This document shows, in pieces, positions 23,068 to 35,112 of a stretch of 64,000 bases of DNA; the first letter of the stretch is position 1, and every line of letters starts with the position of its first letter. The notes beneath the pieces are model-generated. The model saw nothing but the letters and a program-made list of their open reading frames with translations, was not told where the DNA came from and made no database searches. The stretch is taken from assembly GCA_009809945.1 (NCBI GenBank), contig WTPW01000581.1, forward strand, positions 30,200 through 94,199, read 5' to 3'. This DNA is from Gigaspora margarita. Lineage: Eukaryota > Glomeromycota > Glomeromycetes > Diversisporales > Gigasporaceae. Made by a program: the position numbers and the translations under genes.

Positions 23068-25657
23068 AATTTCTATACTGATTTACTGTAAAAAATTCTT
23101 ACCGACTATTGTGGTGATACAAGTGGTTATGTTAGTTTTGTATTGGAATGATTGTGATTTCTATAGTGATTTACTGTAAAAAATTCTTACAGACTATTGT
23201 GGTGATACAAGTGATTTAGATATGGTTATGTTAGTCTTATATTGGCATGAACGTGATTTCTATAGTGATTTACTGTAAAAAATTCTTACTGTACTTACTC
23301 GCTATGGTTATCTTAGTTTTGTATTGGAATGAACGTGATTTTTTATACTGATTCACTGCAAAAAATTCTGGTTTACTGTACTTACGTGCTATAGTGATGC
23401 AAATGATTTAGGTATGGTTATGTTAGTTTTGTATTGGAATGAACGTGATTTCTATACTGATTTACTGTAAAAATTCTGGTTTACTGCACTTACTTGCTAT
23501 AGTGATACAAGTGATTTAGATATGGTTATGTTAGGTTTGTATTGGAATGAACGTGATTTCTATACTGGTTTACTGTAAAAAATTCTGGTTTATTGTACTT
23601 ACTCGCTATAGTGATACAAGCGATTTAGATAGGGTTATGTTAGTTTTGTATTGGAATGAACATGATTTCTATACTGATATACTGTAAAAAATTCTGGTTT
23701 ACTGTACTTACTAACTATTGTGGTGTTACAAGTGATTTAGATATGGTTATGTTAGTTTTGTATTGGAATGAATGTGATTTCTATAGATTTACTGTAAAAA
23801 ATTCTGGTTTACTGTACTTACTCGCTATAGTGATACAAATGATTTAGATATGGTTATGTTAGTTTGTATTGGAATGAACGTGATTTCTATACTGGTTTAC
23901 TGTAAAAATTCTTATTTACTGTACTTACGTGCTATAGTGATACAAGTGATTTAGATATGGTTATGTTAGTTTTGTATTGAAATGAACGTTATTTCTATAC
24001 TGATTTACTGTGCTTACTAACTATTGTGGTGATACAGGTGATTTAGATATAGTTATGTTAATTTTGTATTGAAATGAACGTGATTTCTATACTGTAAAAA
24101 GTTCTTACCGACTATTGTGATGATTCAAGTGATTTAGATATGGTTATGTTGGTTTGTATTGGAATGAACATGATTTCTATACTGATTTACTGTAAAAAAT
24201 TCTTACCGACTATTGTAGTTTGTATTGGAATGAACGTGATTTTTCTATACTGATTTACTGTAAAAAATTCTTACCGACTATTGTGGTGATACAAGTGATT
24301 TAGATATGGTTATGTTAGTTTTTTATGGAATAAACGTGATTTCTATACTGATTTACTGTAAAACAATTCTTACAGATTATTGTGGTGTTATATATGGTTA
24401 TGTTAGTTTTGTATTGGAATGAACGTGATATCTATACTGGTTTACTGTAAAATTTCTTACAAACTATTGTGGTGATACAATTTAGATATAGTTATGTTAG
24501 GTTTGTATTGGAATGAACGTGATTTCTATACTGGTTTACTGTAAAAAATCTGGTTTACTGTACTTACTAACTATTGTGGTGATACAAGTGATTTAGATAT
24601 GGTTTAGTTTTGTATTGGAATGAATGTGATTTCTATACTGATTTACTGTAAAAATTCTGGTTTACTGCACTTACTCGCTATAGTGATACAAGTGATTTAG
24701 ATATAGTTATGTTAGTTTTGTATTGGAATGAACGTGATTTCTATACTAATTTACTGTAAAAAATTCTGGTTTACTGTACTTACGAGCTGTGGTGATACAA
24801 GTGATTTGGATATGGTTATGTTAGCTTTGTATTGGAATGAACGTGATTTCTATACTGATTTACTGTAAAAATTCTGGTTTACTGCACTTACTCGCTATAG
24901 TAATACAAGTGATTTAGATATGGTTAAGTTAATTTTGTATTGGAATGAACGTGATTTCTATACTGTAAAAAATTCTTACAGACTATTGTGGCGATACAAG
25001 TGATTTAGATATGGTATGATAGTTTTGTATTGGAATGAACGTGATTTCTATACTGATTTACTGTAAAAATTCTGGGTTACTGTACTTACTAACTATTGTG
25101 GTGATACAAGTAATTTAGATATGGTTATATTAGTTTTGTATTGGAATGAACGTGATTTCTATACTGATTTAATATAAAAAATTCTGGTTTACTGTACTTA
25201 CTCACTATAGTAATACAAGTGATTTAGATATGGTTATGTTAGTGTTGTATTGGAATCAGTGAAGAATTTCTGAAAAAATTTTTTTGTTCTTTGAGAACAT
25301 AAATTTGTAATTTTATGTTCTCACAAAAAATTTAGTGTGCATTATAATAATTTTTTTAAAAATAAAATTTTTAAAATTATATAATATTTATAATAAATTT
25401 ATTTATTATAATTTTTAATATTAAAATTGCATTACTAATGAATAAACTATAATTAAAAATGTGGAGAATTAGCCCAAAATTATAAGCTTGTTAAAAAATT
25501 AATTTTTTTTTTAAAAGAAGGACCATTAATTTGATTATTAAAAGATAATTAAGCAATCTAAATTTCTAATTCTAGTAAGTTCTATTACTAGATAGTTTTA
25601 GTTTAATAGTAATTACTGTAAAAATTCTATTATTGTGTTTATCAATACTATATATTG

Positions 25658-26173
25658 CTAAAAATAAGCTACCTTTGAAAATAAGCTACCCTTCTCTTTT
25701 GGTCAATAAACATAAAAACATCTTTGATCCAAAAATAAGCTACCCCATGATCGACAAAAGTTGCTACATAGTGAAGTCCAAATTTTACTAAGCTAATCGA
25801 TTAAAATCACTTAAGTAAACTTATTCAGAAAATCAAAATACGCATATCCTAAAAATTGAAGAAGTTTCTATTAATTGGATTTTAATTTTTACATTCAACA
25901 AAGAGATTAAAATTTTATTAACAAAATATATTCATTGAATGTAAAAATTAAAAGTCAAATAATAAAAAGATTCCTATTTTGATGAAACTTTCAGAATAGG
26001 TGTAGTTTAGTCTTCCAAATAAGTTTATTTAAGCGCCAATAATCGATTTACATAGTAGAATTTAGACTTTACTATATAACAACTATTGGCGACCAAAAAT
26101 TGATTTGATCCAAAAATAAGCTACCCAGATTTTTTGTGTCCAAAATCGTCCAGAAAAGGTAGCTTATTTTCAG
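25658..26173. mobile_element. AATAAGCTACC element nested in the hAT-like element
   Basis: Inverted ends CTAAAAATAAGCTACCTTT and the complement of AAGGTAGCTTATTTTCAG. AAAATAAGCTACCC is repeated inside near both ends, probably as subterminal repeats. It encloses the palindrome 25757-26086. The target duplication is not clear. Confidence 0.75.
25757..26086. repeat. Palindromic repeat, copy 2 (shared with 8371-8709)
   Basis: Same landmarks as the copy at 8371-8709: GCTACATAGT.AAGTC.AAATTTTACTA, AATCGATTA, CACTTAAGTAAAC at the left and their complements at the right. It is flanked here by quite different sequence, so it is mobile in its own right. Confidence 0.75.
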
Positions 26174-27415
26174 AAACATAGGTAATAAACATATAATATA
26201 CTATTGGCTGATTATATTCATATAACACTAGTAACAATCACTAGTGGCAATAGATAGCAAACTTTTAATTTTATAAATATCTTATGAGAACATAAATTAT
26301 AAATTTTATGTTCTTAGTTTGTTCTCAATAGAGAACATGATTTCTAAATGCAGTGTTCTTAAATTTTTTTGAATGTTCTTGAGAACATTGAGAACATTAA
26401 ATATTCTTCACTGATTGGAATGAACGTGATTTCTATACTGATTCACTATAAAGAATTCTTACCGACTATTGTGGTGATACAAGTGGTTTAGATATGGTTA
26501 TGTTAATTATGTTATTGGAATGAACGTGATTTCTATACTTACTAACTATCGTGGTAATACAATTGATTTAGATATGGTTACGTTAGTTTTGTATTGGAAT
26601 GAACGTGATTTCTATACTGGTTTACTGTACTTACGAGCTGTGATGATACAAGTGATTTAGATATGGTTATGTTTGGAATGAACGTGATTTCTATACTGAT
26701 TTACTATAAAAAATTCTTACAGACTATTGTGGTGATACAAGTGATTTATATATGGTTGTTAGTTTTGTATTGGAATGAACGTAATTTCTATACTGATCTA
26801 CTGTAAAAAAATGCTGGTTTACTGTACTTACTAACTATTGTAGTGATACAAGTGATTTGGATATGGTATGTTAGTTTTGTATTGGGATGACGTGATTTCT
26901 ATACTGATTTACTGTAAAAAATTCTTACCGACTATTGTGGTGGCACAAATAATTTAAATATGGTTATATTAGTTTTGTATTGGAATTAACGTGATTTCTA
27001 TACTGTAAAAAATTCTGGTTTACTGTACTTACTCGCTATAGTGATACAACTATGGCAATACAAGAGATTTAGATATAGTTATGTTAGTTTGTATTGGGAT
27101 GAACGTGATTTCTATACTTATTTACTGTAAAAAAATTCTTACAAACTATTGCGGTGATACAAGTAATTTAGATATGGTTATGTTAGTTATGTATTGGAAT
27201 GAATGTGATTTCTATACTGGTTTACTGTAAAAAATTCTGGTTTACTGTACATACTTGCTATAGTGATACAAGTGATTTAGATATGGTTACGTTAGTTTTG
27301 TATTGGAATGAACGTGATTTCTATACTGATTTACTGTAAAAAAATTCTGGTTTACTGTACTTACTAACTATTGTAGTGATACAAGTGATTTAGATATGGT
27401 TATGTTAGTTTTGTA

Positions 27416-27586
27416 TAGGGGCATGGGGGCGTGCCCATACTTAAACTCAACCTAACCTTAAACTATAGAAACTTTAACATATTATAGTCTATAAACTTCT
27501 AGTATTAAGTAATTGGCTAGTAACGGGTTGTAATCACGTGAACTAAAATGTGCATGCCCAATTTTTTACCCGTGCCCTGAACCCTA
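27416..27586. mobile_element. Small insertion in the minisatellite
   Basis: Starts TAGGGGCATGGGGGCG and ends CCCGTGCCCTGAACCCTA, with further inverted pairing of GTGCCCA and TGGGCATGC. It interrupts one array unit. The boundary is clear from the array but the target duplication is not. Confidence 0.6.
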
Positions 27587-28204
27587 ATTGAAATGAACAT
27601 GATTTCTATAGTGATTTACTGTGAAAAATTCTGGTTTACTGTACTTACTCGCTATAACATGCAAATGATTTCGATATGGTTGTTAGTTTTGTATTGGAAT
27701 GAGCGTGATTTTTATACTGATTTACTGTAAAAAATTCTTACCGACTATTGTGGTGATACAAGTGATTTAGATATGGTTATGTTAGTTTTGTATTGGAATG
27801 AACGTGATTTCTATACTGATTTACTGTAAAAAATTCTTACCGACTATTGTGGTGATACAAGTGATTTAGATATGTTTATGTTAGTTTTGTATTGTGTAAA
27901 AAAATTCTAATTTACTGTACTTACGTGCTATAGTGATACAAGTGATTTAGATATGGTTATGTTAGTTTTATTGGAATGAAAGTGATCTCTATACTGATTT
28001 ATTGTAAAATTCTGGTTTACTTTACTTACGAGCTATAGTGATACAAATGATTTAAAGTCATGTTAGCTATAGTGATTAATTATAAAAATTCTGTTACTGT
28101 ACTTACAGACTTGTGATTGACATAAGTGGTAATCGAATTATTATTTACTTCTAAGCTTTTTAAACTACTATAGTATTAAAATTTACAAATGCATATAATA
28201 CTTA

Positions 28205-29614
28205 CTACCCCTCAACTAATTTATAAACCTTCTTTGCCCATACGTCATTTGGATCAATTCTTAATAATTCCTCCAAGTCAGCGATTGATTCATTATACCT
28301 TTTCATCATATAATTAATTTCACCTCTATATCTTAAAGCTATTGTATTATATGGGTTAATTTCTAGCAATCTAGTTAAATCTTCAAATGCTTCATCATAT
28401 TTGCCTATAATAAAATATAATTTGCCTTGGTAGTTTAATTCGAATGCATTATTTGGTTCTTTTTCTAGTGATTTTGTTAAATCATTAATTAAACTAACAA
28501 GCTTATTTTCATTTTTACCTACAATAAGATAAACTTTTTTTAGAAATTCTAATATTAATGCATTATCTGATTTTTTATTAATGTCTCTATTAGTCATCGC
28601 TATCAATTGAAATATATATAGACAAGGTTAAATTTTAAATAAACCAAAAATATTAAACTCTTTGAATAAATTTACTATAATATTTAAAATTTTTGTTGCC
28701 AAAGTTCACTTTTACTGACCCGCCTTGCGATCTAAACCCAACGTAAGGATATAGAATGCCTTTGAAATTGCTGCATAGATGGCACGCAACTCCTTAAAAT
28801 ATTTATAATTATTAAATTTTTGTCCATTCGTTTTAAAAAATATAAATTTTAATTCTAAATGTTGGTTACCTAAGTTAATTCCATTTTTAGTATAAAATAC
28901 TATCTTCTTTCTAAAATTTAGATAGCATCCAATTATATCACCAGTAGTATATGATTCTCCATATGGCCCACCACTTCCTGAATAAAAAGAATATCCGTCG
29001 TCACCATGATAACCACATCCCCATGATTCATTTTCCTTGTTTTCCTGTCCTAAAGATATGGTATAGACGTTAATCTATAATAATAAGAAAATACAATAAA
29101 AATTTGCTATTACCAGGCATGAGCATATTATTTATATAATTTGAATCGTCTATTTTTTTATCGCTTTGCTTTGTACAACATCCGATTCCAATCATTCTAT
29201 TAAAAAAAATGGATTTAAAGATTATAAAAAATCACAACAAAGGTAATGATTATAAAAATAATCATTAATGATACCCATTTTTTCCTTTGTTTATAATTTT
29301 AATTTCAAAGTAAAATAACCCACACTCTGAAGGGATTGGATGATTTGCTCGAACGACAGCAGCTTTAAAGTCATCAGGATCTTAATTAAAAAGTATTTTA
29401 ATAAATTAAAAGGCTATCATGACATCCTTTAAATGCCAATGATTACAGTAGCATATTAAATATGTTTCTGTAAGATTTCTCATTTCATATTACCCGTATA
29501 ATTCACTTTAAGTCCACTTGAATCTATGTCAATAAATGGTGATTTGTCTTTAATATTCCATGCAGTCGGCAAAACAATATCATTGTATGAAGTTATTAAA
29601 TCCAAATCTCCCAT
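28205..29614 (-). CDS. SPRY-TPR protein, six exons
   Basis: Spliced by eye on the minus strand: exons 29614-29494, 29380-29275, 29196-29114, 29049-28870, 28792-28676 and 28599-28205, all introns GT-AG, all phases matching, total 1002 nt or 333 residues. The SPRY part runs from about residue 20 to 195: [89 protein letters not shown] and [20 protein letters not shown]. The C-terminal exon holds tetratricopeptide-like repeats ([38 protein letters not shown]) ending in LVEG. SPRY and TPR domains both bind proteins, so a cytosolic adaptor role is likely; the partner is unknown. The open frame of the last exon alone could be mistaken for a separate small TPR gene. It is the cleanest gene in the window. 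Confidence 0.87.
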
Positions 29615-30119
29615 TGCTGTAGGTTAAAAAATCAATTCAGATCTTTTGTTGAACAAAAGTAATTTACAGAAATATTAACGAACACAATATACGATTTATG
29701 CATTTGTATTTGTATTCTGTACTAGTATTACAAGCTTAGTGTTACAGTCCAAATGATAAGTATCTTATTGATATCGATATATTTGTTGTGTAATCCTTTC
29801 TAAAAGTCTGCGAATAACTGTGAATAGACGATCAATTATGCGGCTATTGAATGCGACGCAGACAATAATTACGTACTCTTTCAGCATAAATTATGTGGGA
29901 AGTATTGTATGGTAAAGCTATATTATGCAATTATAAGTCAGATGAATATCAAATAATACAACTGTCAATTAACAACGAAGCTTCACAATGTTATGTGAAC
30001 CTGAAAAAACAATGTTCGAGAAGATTATCAAATTTTAACGGAACTAAAATACCTAAACATATCTAAAACTTTGACATAAATGTAAATAGTAGTAGCGAAC
30101 TAATTAATTTATATAATCA
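29615..30119. promoter_or_regulatory. 5' flank of the SPRY-TPR gene
   Basis: This stretch must hold the promoter of the minus-strand gene. No distinctive element was recognised. AT-rich throughout. Confidence 0.35.
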
Positions 30120-30690
30120 AAATCAAAATCACATTTTATCTCGGAACTGTGATCAATATTTTATAATCAATCCTTAACAGTTAAAATAATATCTAGTTAT
30201 AAAATAAGAATAAAGTGAAATTAGCCTTTTTATATTTTCTAAATGAAATTTAAATACCATTTAGCCATTATCAAGAGACTATATTAAAATATGTAAAAAA
30301 ACCCTCTAATCAATAATTGAGTTCGAATGTGTCTTGAAAGCGATTTCAGTTTAGATCTTTTAAATTGTTTATGACAATTCAATCTATATTCAATAAAATA
30401 GATAGATGAGAATAATTAAATAATAAATGTATAACAAAACATTGAGTTGATGTAGATAATAACGTGAATGCCAACCAATCAAATTTCGAGTTAGATTTCG
30501 TCGATAGTCTCAAAACACCATTTTCAAAATAAGATATTTCAAAAATCTAGATATTATAAAAATATGAAATAACAAAAATTTTTTGTTATAATAAAGATAT
30601 TAATTATATTGTAAGATACAAATGTTAGTTTAGAAGTGAAAACTATCTTTTTTCATAAAGTATATAGTTCGTCATAAATTTTATATTCTT
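30120..30690 (-). repeat. Dispersed repeat, inverted partner of 17140-17700
   Basis: Contains the complements of the landmarks listed for 17140-17700 in reverse order: AACTGTGATCAATATT, CCATTTAGCCATTATCAAGA, ACAATTCAATCTATATTCAA, AACAAAAATTTTTTGTT, TTAG..GTGAAAACTATC. The two copies lie 13 kb apart and could pair as a large inverted repeat. Confidence 0.72.
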
Positions 30691-30705
30691 AACAAATATA
30701 CATGG

Positions 30706-31606
30706 TCACGGATAGCAGAAAGTCTATGGACACGTACAGATCACGTGATGTTTCATCTTACGGACACGTACCAAAATAATAATTTTTTGACTTAAAAAGC
30801 GATCCAACAGACTTTTATACTAAGTTAACCTCCTTAATCATTCTAATAAAGCTTATTCTTCTGGTCTTTCCAGTTCTAATAGTGTAAGATTATTAAAATT
30901 TGCCCAGTAGAACCGGAGAAGTATCCTTCTGAAATTGAGCAACATTCTAAAGATTATATAAAAACGTCGCATAAGCTTATATCCGATTCTACTGAGTGGA
31001 TTTTTAATAACATTACCATTATTGAAACCGGAAAGACCAACTCTTATTGCATATAGATATATTTGAAATAATTTTGGGTCAATATAGCTAAGTACTATGC
31101 TTGGAGAACAAGTTTTGTTAGGACGACAAAGTGATTAACCTATTATAGAAGCTCAGTCGAATCATTTTAAATTTTAAAAAAAATAAAAAAAATAAAAAAA
31201 ATATGGCCCAGAAGGCTTTCGAACTAAGTAAACTCTTTTGTCATCGAATTAAACTTGTTTATCTTATTTTTCTGGTTCAAATGGTAATGATATTATTAAA
31301 ATTAGTTCAATATAACTGGAGATATAGTCTTTTGAAGTTTATACGGCGGTTCTATATAATCTTTAGAACGTTGCCCAATTTTGAAAGGTCGTATCTTCGG
31401 TTCTACTGGACAGATTTAATAATCTTCCACCATTAGAACTGGAAAGACCAGGAGAATAAGTTTTATTAGAATGATTAAGGAGTTTAACTTAGTACAAATG
31501 TCTTGCCGGATCACTTTTTAAATCAAAAAATCATTATTTTGGTACGTGTCCGTAAGATGATATATCATGTGATCTGTGCGTGTCCGTAGACTTTCCGCAC
31601 AGATGG
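30706..31606. mobile_element. Long inverted-repeat element
   Basis: Outer arms of several hundred bases match in inverted order: GTCTATGGACACGTACAGAT and the complement of ATCTGTGCGTGTCCGTAGAC at the tips, then TCTTACGGACACGTACCAAA, CTCCTTAATCATTCTAATAA, GGTCTTTCCAGTTCTAAT and GTAGAACCG words. The central 31080-31240 differs. The 77-codon plus frame at 31203-31436 lies across an arm and is not a gene. Ends are approximate. Confidence 0.7.
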
Positions 31607-31725
31607 TGTCAATGATATGTCACCTGATGTGTATTTCTATCAGAACCTGTATTTTGGTTTCACAACATTATATACTGCACTTGTCAATTTACATTATCAT
31701 ATATTACTCTTTTTCTGCTTTTAAA

Positions 31726-33447
31726 ATGATAACACTGCCAAATGAATGTCTTTATGAAATATTTATTCGCCTTTGAATTTATCCTAGATGTTTATTTTCA
31801 TGCCTTCTCGTAAACTGTCAATGGTGCAGAAATATTGTACCTATATTATAGAGTGAACTATCTACTATTCATTTAAGAAATAGAACATTAACCAAAATGT
31901 GCATTTTAGCATTAAATGCTAAAGAACAAGCTCAATTAATCCCACTTAAAATAATTCTTCCAAATGATCCAAAACCATTATTTGATTATACAACTTATAT
32001 AACATCAATCGATTATACAACTAATCCATTATCAATCAAACATAATTTAACTACTGGAATAACAAATTGGCTTAAACATGAAGGATTTATACATTTTGAT
32101 CAAATTGACGTTTTAAGTTCAGTAGCTCGACAAGTTAAACGTTCTTTAATAGCAATGTTTTTAAGAACATGTATAAATCTTAAATGTTTATACGTTTCTG
32201 GAAGTTCTGTTGATTTACTTGAACTTGAAGATGCGAAATTATTATTAAAAAATCAAACTTTAACTTCATTAAATCTCGCAAATAATCATTTCAGTTCTGA
32301 AAAAGGAAAATTATTATTGGAAGTTCTTTGTAAAAACACTACTTTGACCTCCTTGGATCTTTCTATTAATCGACTTGGCCCAGAAAGTGGTAAAACATTA
32401 GCAAAACTTCTTTACGAAAATACTTCTTTGATTTCATTAGATATTGCAAATAATAACCTTGGCCCTGAAGGTGGAAAAGCATTAGCAGATGCTCTTTGTA
32501 AAAATTCTACTCTAACCTCTTTAAACATTGCTTATAATGAGCTTGATATTTTGGGTGGAAAAGCATTTGCTGAAGTTCTTTGTAAAAATACTACTCTAAA
32601 TTCTTTAAATATTGAAACAAATTATCTCAAACTTGATGACAAATTACTTATAGAGGCTTTTTATAAAAATACTACCTTGACATCTTTAAATATTCGTAAT
32701 AATTGTTTTGGATGTGCAAAATCTTTAATAGAAGCAATTTTTAAAAATAGCTTTTTATTGTTTTTAGATTTTAGTTCAAATTTAGTTAATTTCGAACAAA
32801 GGAAGGTCTTAATAGAATCTCTTCACACAAATACCACTTTAACCTACCTGAGACTTCACAACTCTTTTATGAACCATGATATAGGAAAATTATTAGCGGA
32901 AGCTCTTCGTAAGAATACAACTTTAACCACATTAATTGTTAATTATAATTATCTTGATCCTCAAGGAGGAAAAGCCATAGGAGAAGCACTTTGTGAAAAT
33001 AATACTTTGATCTCTTTAAATATTGCTTATAATCGAATTGGTCCTGAAGGAGGAAAAGCATTTGCAAAAGTTCTTCAAAATAATACCACTTTAAGACATT
33101 TAAATCTTAGTACTAATGAACTTAATAAGAAAGGTGGAATATCATTAACAGAGGCACTTCACAAAAATAATACTCTATTATCTTTAGATCTTAGTATTAA
33201 TGAACTTAGTTCTAGAGAAGGAAAGGCATTGGCAAAGGCTCTTCGTAACAATACTACTTTAACTTCTTTAAATCTCTCTTACAATAAACTTGGCCATGAA
33301 GGAATAAAATCATTGGCAGAAGTTCTCTGTAAAAATATCTCTATGACCTCTTTAACAATTAATAGCAATGAAATTGACTTTGAAGAAGAAATTGTATTAA
33401 AACAACTTTTTTGTAAAAACACAACCCTGACTTCTTTAGTGCTTTAA
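31726..33447 (+). pseudogene. F-box / RNI-type LRR protein gene with stops in the F-box
   Basis: The start at 31726 gives MITLPNECLYEIF, a typical F-box opening, and the frame continues through PRCLFSCLLVNCQWCRNIVP, the usual F-box core of Rhizophagus F-box proteins. Two in-frame stops interrupt it at 31774 (TGA) and 31849 (TAG, where related proteins I recall have TGG). The frame is then open from 31897 to 33447 (516 codons): a linker of about 110 residues and some 14 RNI-type leucine-rich repeats of 28 residues (LCKNTTLTSLNLSYN type). F-box proteins recruit substrates to SCF ubiquitin ligases; here the stops would leave an LRR-only product unless they are sequencing errors. No intron or splice site bypasses them. 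Confidence 0.8.
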
Positions 33448-33549
33448 TTTATTAACAATGTTGTATCTGAGAATACTATATTGATTTATTAATTTTTTAG
33501 TAAACTTTTGAATTTGAAAAAATTTAACATTATTTTTTGGGTGAATCTA
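33448..33549. other. 3' flank of the F-box-LRR gene
   Basis: Short AT-rich flank leading into a MITE; no terminator motif can be assigned. Confidence 0.35.
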
Positions 33550-33843
33550 TTTGTCACCGAAGTGTGATCGACCAATTAGATCAAAGGATCATGTGTAATG
33601 TGAAAAATGCAAAAACTTTGATTTTTTTGAAAAATCACTTCTAACTTAAAATTTTGTCTATGAACCTACTTTTTTTTATGCAAAAAAAAAAAATTCCTAG
33701 CAAAATTTTACTATATCCGAAGCTTACCCGAACCATAACTATGGCTCTAACCCCGACCCTAATGATAGTAAGTTTCGATGCTTAGTTTTGTTTTGATCAT
33801 AACGTTACATGATCTAATTGGTCGATCATGCTCCGGTGACAAA
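33550..33843. mobile_element. MITE with GATCGACCAATTAGATCA ends
   Basis: TTTGTCACCG..GTGATCGACC, AATTAGATCA at the left matches the complement of TGATCTAATT, GGTCGATCAT, CCGGTGACAAA at the right. The interior has an A-run and a C-rich CCCGAACC..CCCCGACCCTAA part. No ORF. The target duplication is unclear. Confidence 0.75.
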
Positions 33844-33856
33844 CACATTTTTTCAT

Positions 33857-34534
33857 TCGAATCGGTATTACCTCGTATCAGTTTCGTTGAGTTATTTCCA
33901 TGAAAAAATTTTTTAATTGTTATCCTGTATTAGAATATTATTTTTAATTATATCTTATCATATATTTAGTTAGTTTCAATAAATGAATTCGAATCGTCGT
34001 ACACCAGTGATCGACGAATCCCTTTTTAGTACATGATAGAAAATTACCATTATTTCCAATAATGGTATATGTAATTTGTGGAGAAGACCTAGGGAACATG
34101 CTTTTGAACAATACTTGTTCGTACCATTGTTGAAAAGATAGTATAATGAATTGGCATAATTATTTGTATGGAATAAAAAAATCAATGCACAGTATTGAGA
34201 ACTTAGCTCAGAAGTACTTATTTGAATCGGTGTTACCTCGTATCAGTTTCGTTGAGTTATTTCCATGAAAAAATTTTTTAATTGTTATCCTGTATTAGAA
34301 TATTATTTTAATTATATCTTATCATATATTTAGTTAGTTTCGATAAGTGAATTCGAATCGTCGTACACCAGTGATCAACGAATCCCTTTTTAGTACACGA
34401 TAAAAAATTACTATTATTTCCAATAATGGTATGTGTAATTTGTGGAGAAGACCTAGGGAACATGCTTTTGAAAAATACTTGTTCGTACCAATTGCTGAAA
34501 AGATAGTATAATGAATTGGCATAATTATTTGTAA
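33857..34534. repeat. Tandem direct duplication, 365 bp period
   Basis: Copy one 33857-34172 and copy two 34221-34534 share TTACCTCGTATCAGTTTCGT, GAATTCGAATCGTCGTACAC, GGAGAAGACCTAGGGAACAT and GAATTGGCATAATTATTTGT with few differences. The minus-strand frames in each copy (about 69 and 100 codons) share sequence because the DNA is duplicated; I do not recognise them and leave them uncalled. Confidence 0.85.
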
Positions 34535-34666
34535 GAAAAACTTTTTCAATTGCATTGTAAAAGTTGTGCGAGGATAAGCTTTATGGTTAAATGGTATTAT
34601 CGTGATCGTGCAAAGGAAATTTCGCTCGCCGATCACTGAGTAGTTGCGAAAATTCTTGAATATGCC

Positions 34667-34872
34667 TTTTTTCTACCAAATTCGTGTCTCAATCAAATTC
34701 GCATAATTTGATGCATTGTACGTTCTAGTGATCAAATCTTGATGATTTTGATATTTGAATTGTCTCATTGAAATGATTCAAGTGGTACCAAAATCATCAA
34801 GATTTGATCAATAGATCATACAATGCATCAGATTATGCGAATTTGATTGAGACATGGAGTTGGTGGAAAAAA
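34667..34872. mobile_element. Foldback MITE
   Basis: Nearly perfect arms of about 95 bp: TTTTTTCTACCAAATTC, GTCTCAATCAAATTCGCATA, GATCAAATCTTGATGATTTT at the left and their complements at the right, centre near 34770. Noncoding. Confidence 0.8.
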
Positions 34873-35112
34873 GCTATATATTTAAACCCTTAGGTTTTTT
34901 CGTAATAAAGTTTTCTCAGATTTTTGATCTATCAAATAATAGATAAATGATCTCCTTACCGATTTATTGCAGTACTTATAATCATTATATTTCTTAAATA
35001 ACACTCGTGATAAATTCTGTCCCACCTTCATCCCTTTTGCTTACTATCCGGATATAAGCTCTGTCCCATATAATTTTTGCACTCCCAATCGATATTAAAA
35101 ATGGTTAAATAG
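34873..35112. other. 5' flank of the transposase-helicase block
   Basis: An ATG at 35101 is in frame with the next ORF but is followed after two codons by a TAG at 35110, so the true start is lost or lies elsewhere. No terminal repeat of a large element could be recognised here. Confidence 0.4.

Larger units (their letters stand above)
25257..26413. mobile_element. hAT-like element in the minisatellite, with two nested inserts
   Basis: Ends CAGTGAAGAATTT and the complement of ATATTCTTCACTG, with exact 8 bp duplications ATTGGAAT (25249-25256 and 26414-26421) taken from the array unit. Subterminal zones carry many GAGAACAT/ATGTTCTC words. A second element occupies 25658-26173 and a palindrome lies inside that. 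No ORF. Confidence 0.9.
21213..28105 (+). repeat. Seven-kilobase minisatellite
   Basis: Tandem units read TATTGGAATGAACGTGATT, TCTATACTGATTTACTGTAA, then either AAAATTCTTACCGACTATTG (short unit, about 99 bp) or AAAATTCTGGTTTACTGTAC plus TTACTAACTATTG or CTCGCTATAG (long unit, about 113 bp), then TGGTGATACAAGTGATTTAG, ATATGGTTATGTTAGTTTTG. After removing the insertions I estimate about 50 units. Short and long variants are interspersed. No frame stays open across units. A worn relative lies in reverse orientation at about 48430-49470. Confidence 0.92.

Noticed and set aside
22628-23847. Frames with NVISILIYCKKFWFTVLTNY in the minisatellite
   Set aside because: The frames arise from individual repeat units and break in neighbouring units.
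21213-28105. Minisatellite as a CRISPR-like or centromeric array
   Set aside because: There is no repeat-spacer pattern, and one 7 kb array alone does not support a centromere call.
34334-34636. 100-codon minus frame in the tandem duplication
   Set aside because: Shared with the neighbouring copy only because the DNA is duplicated; no domain and no start context.
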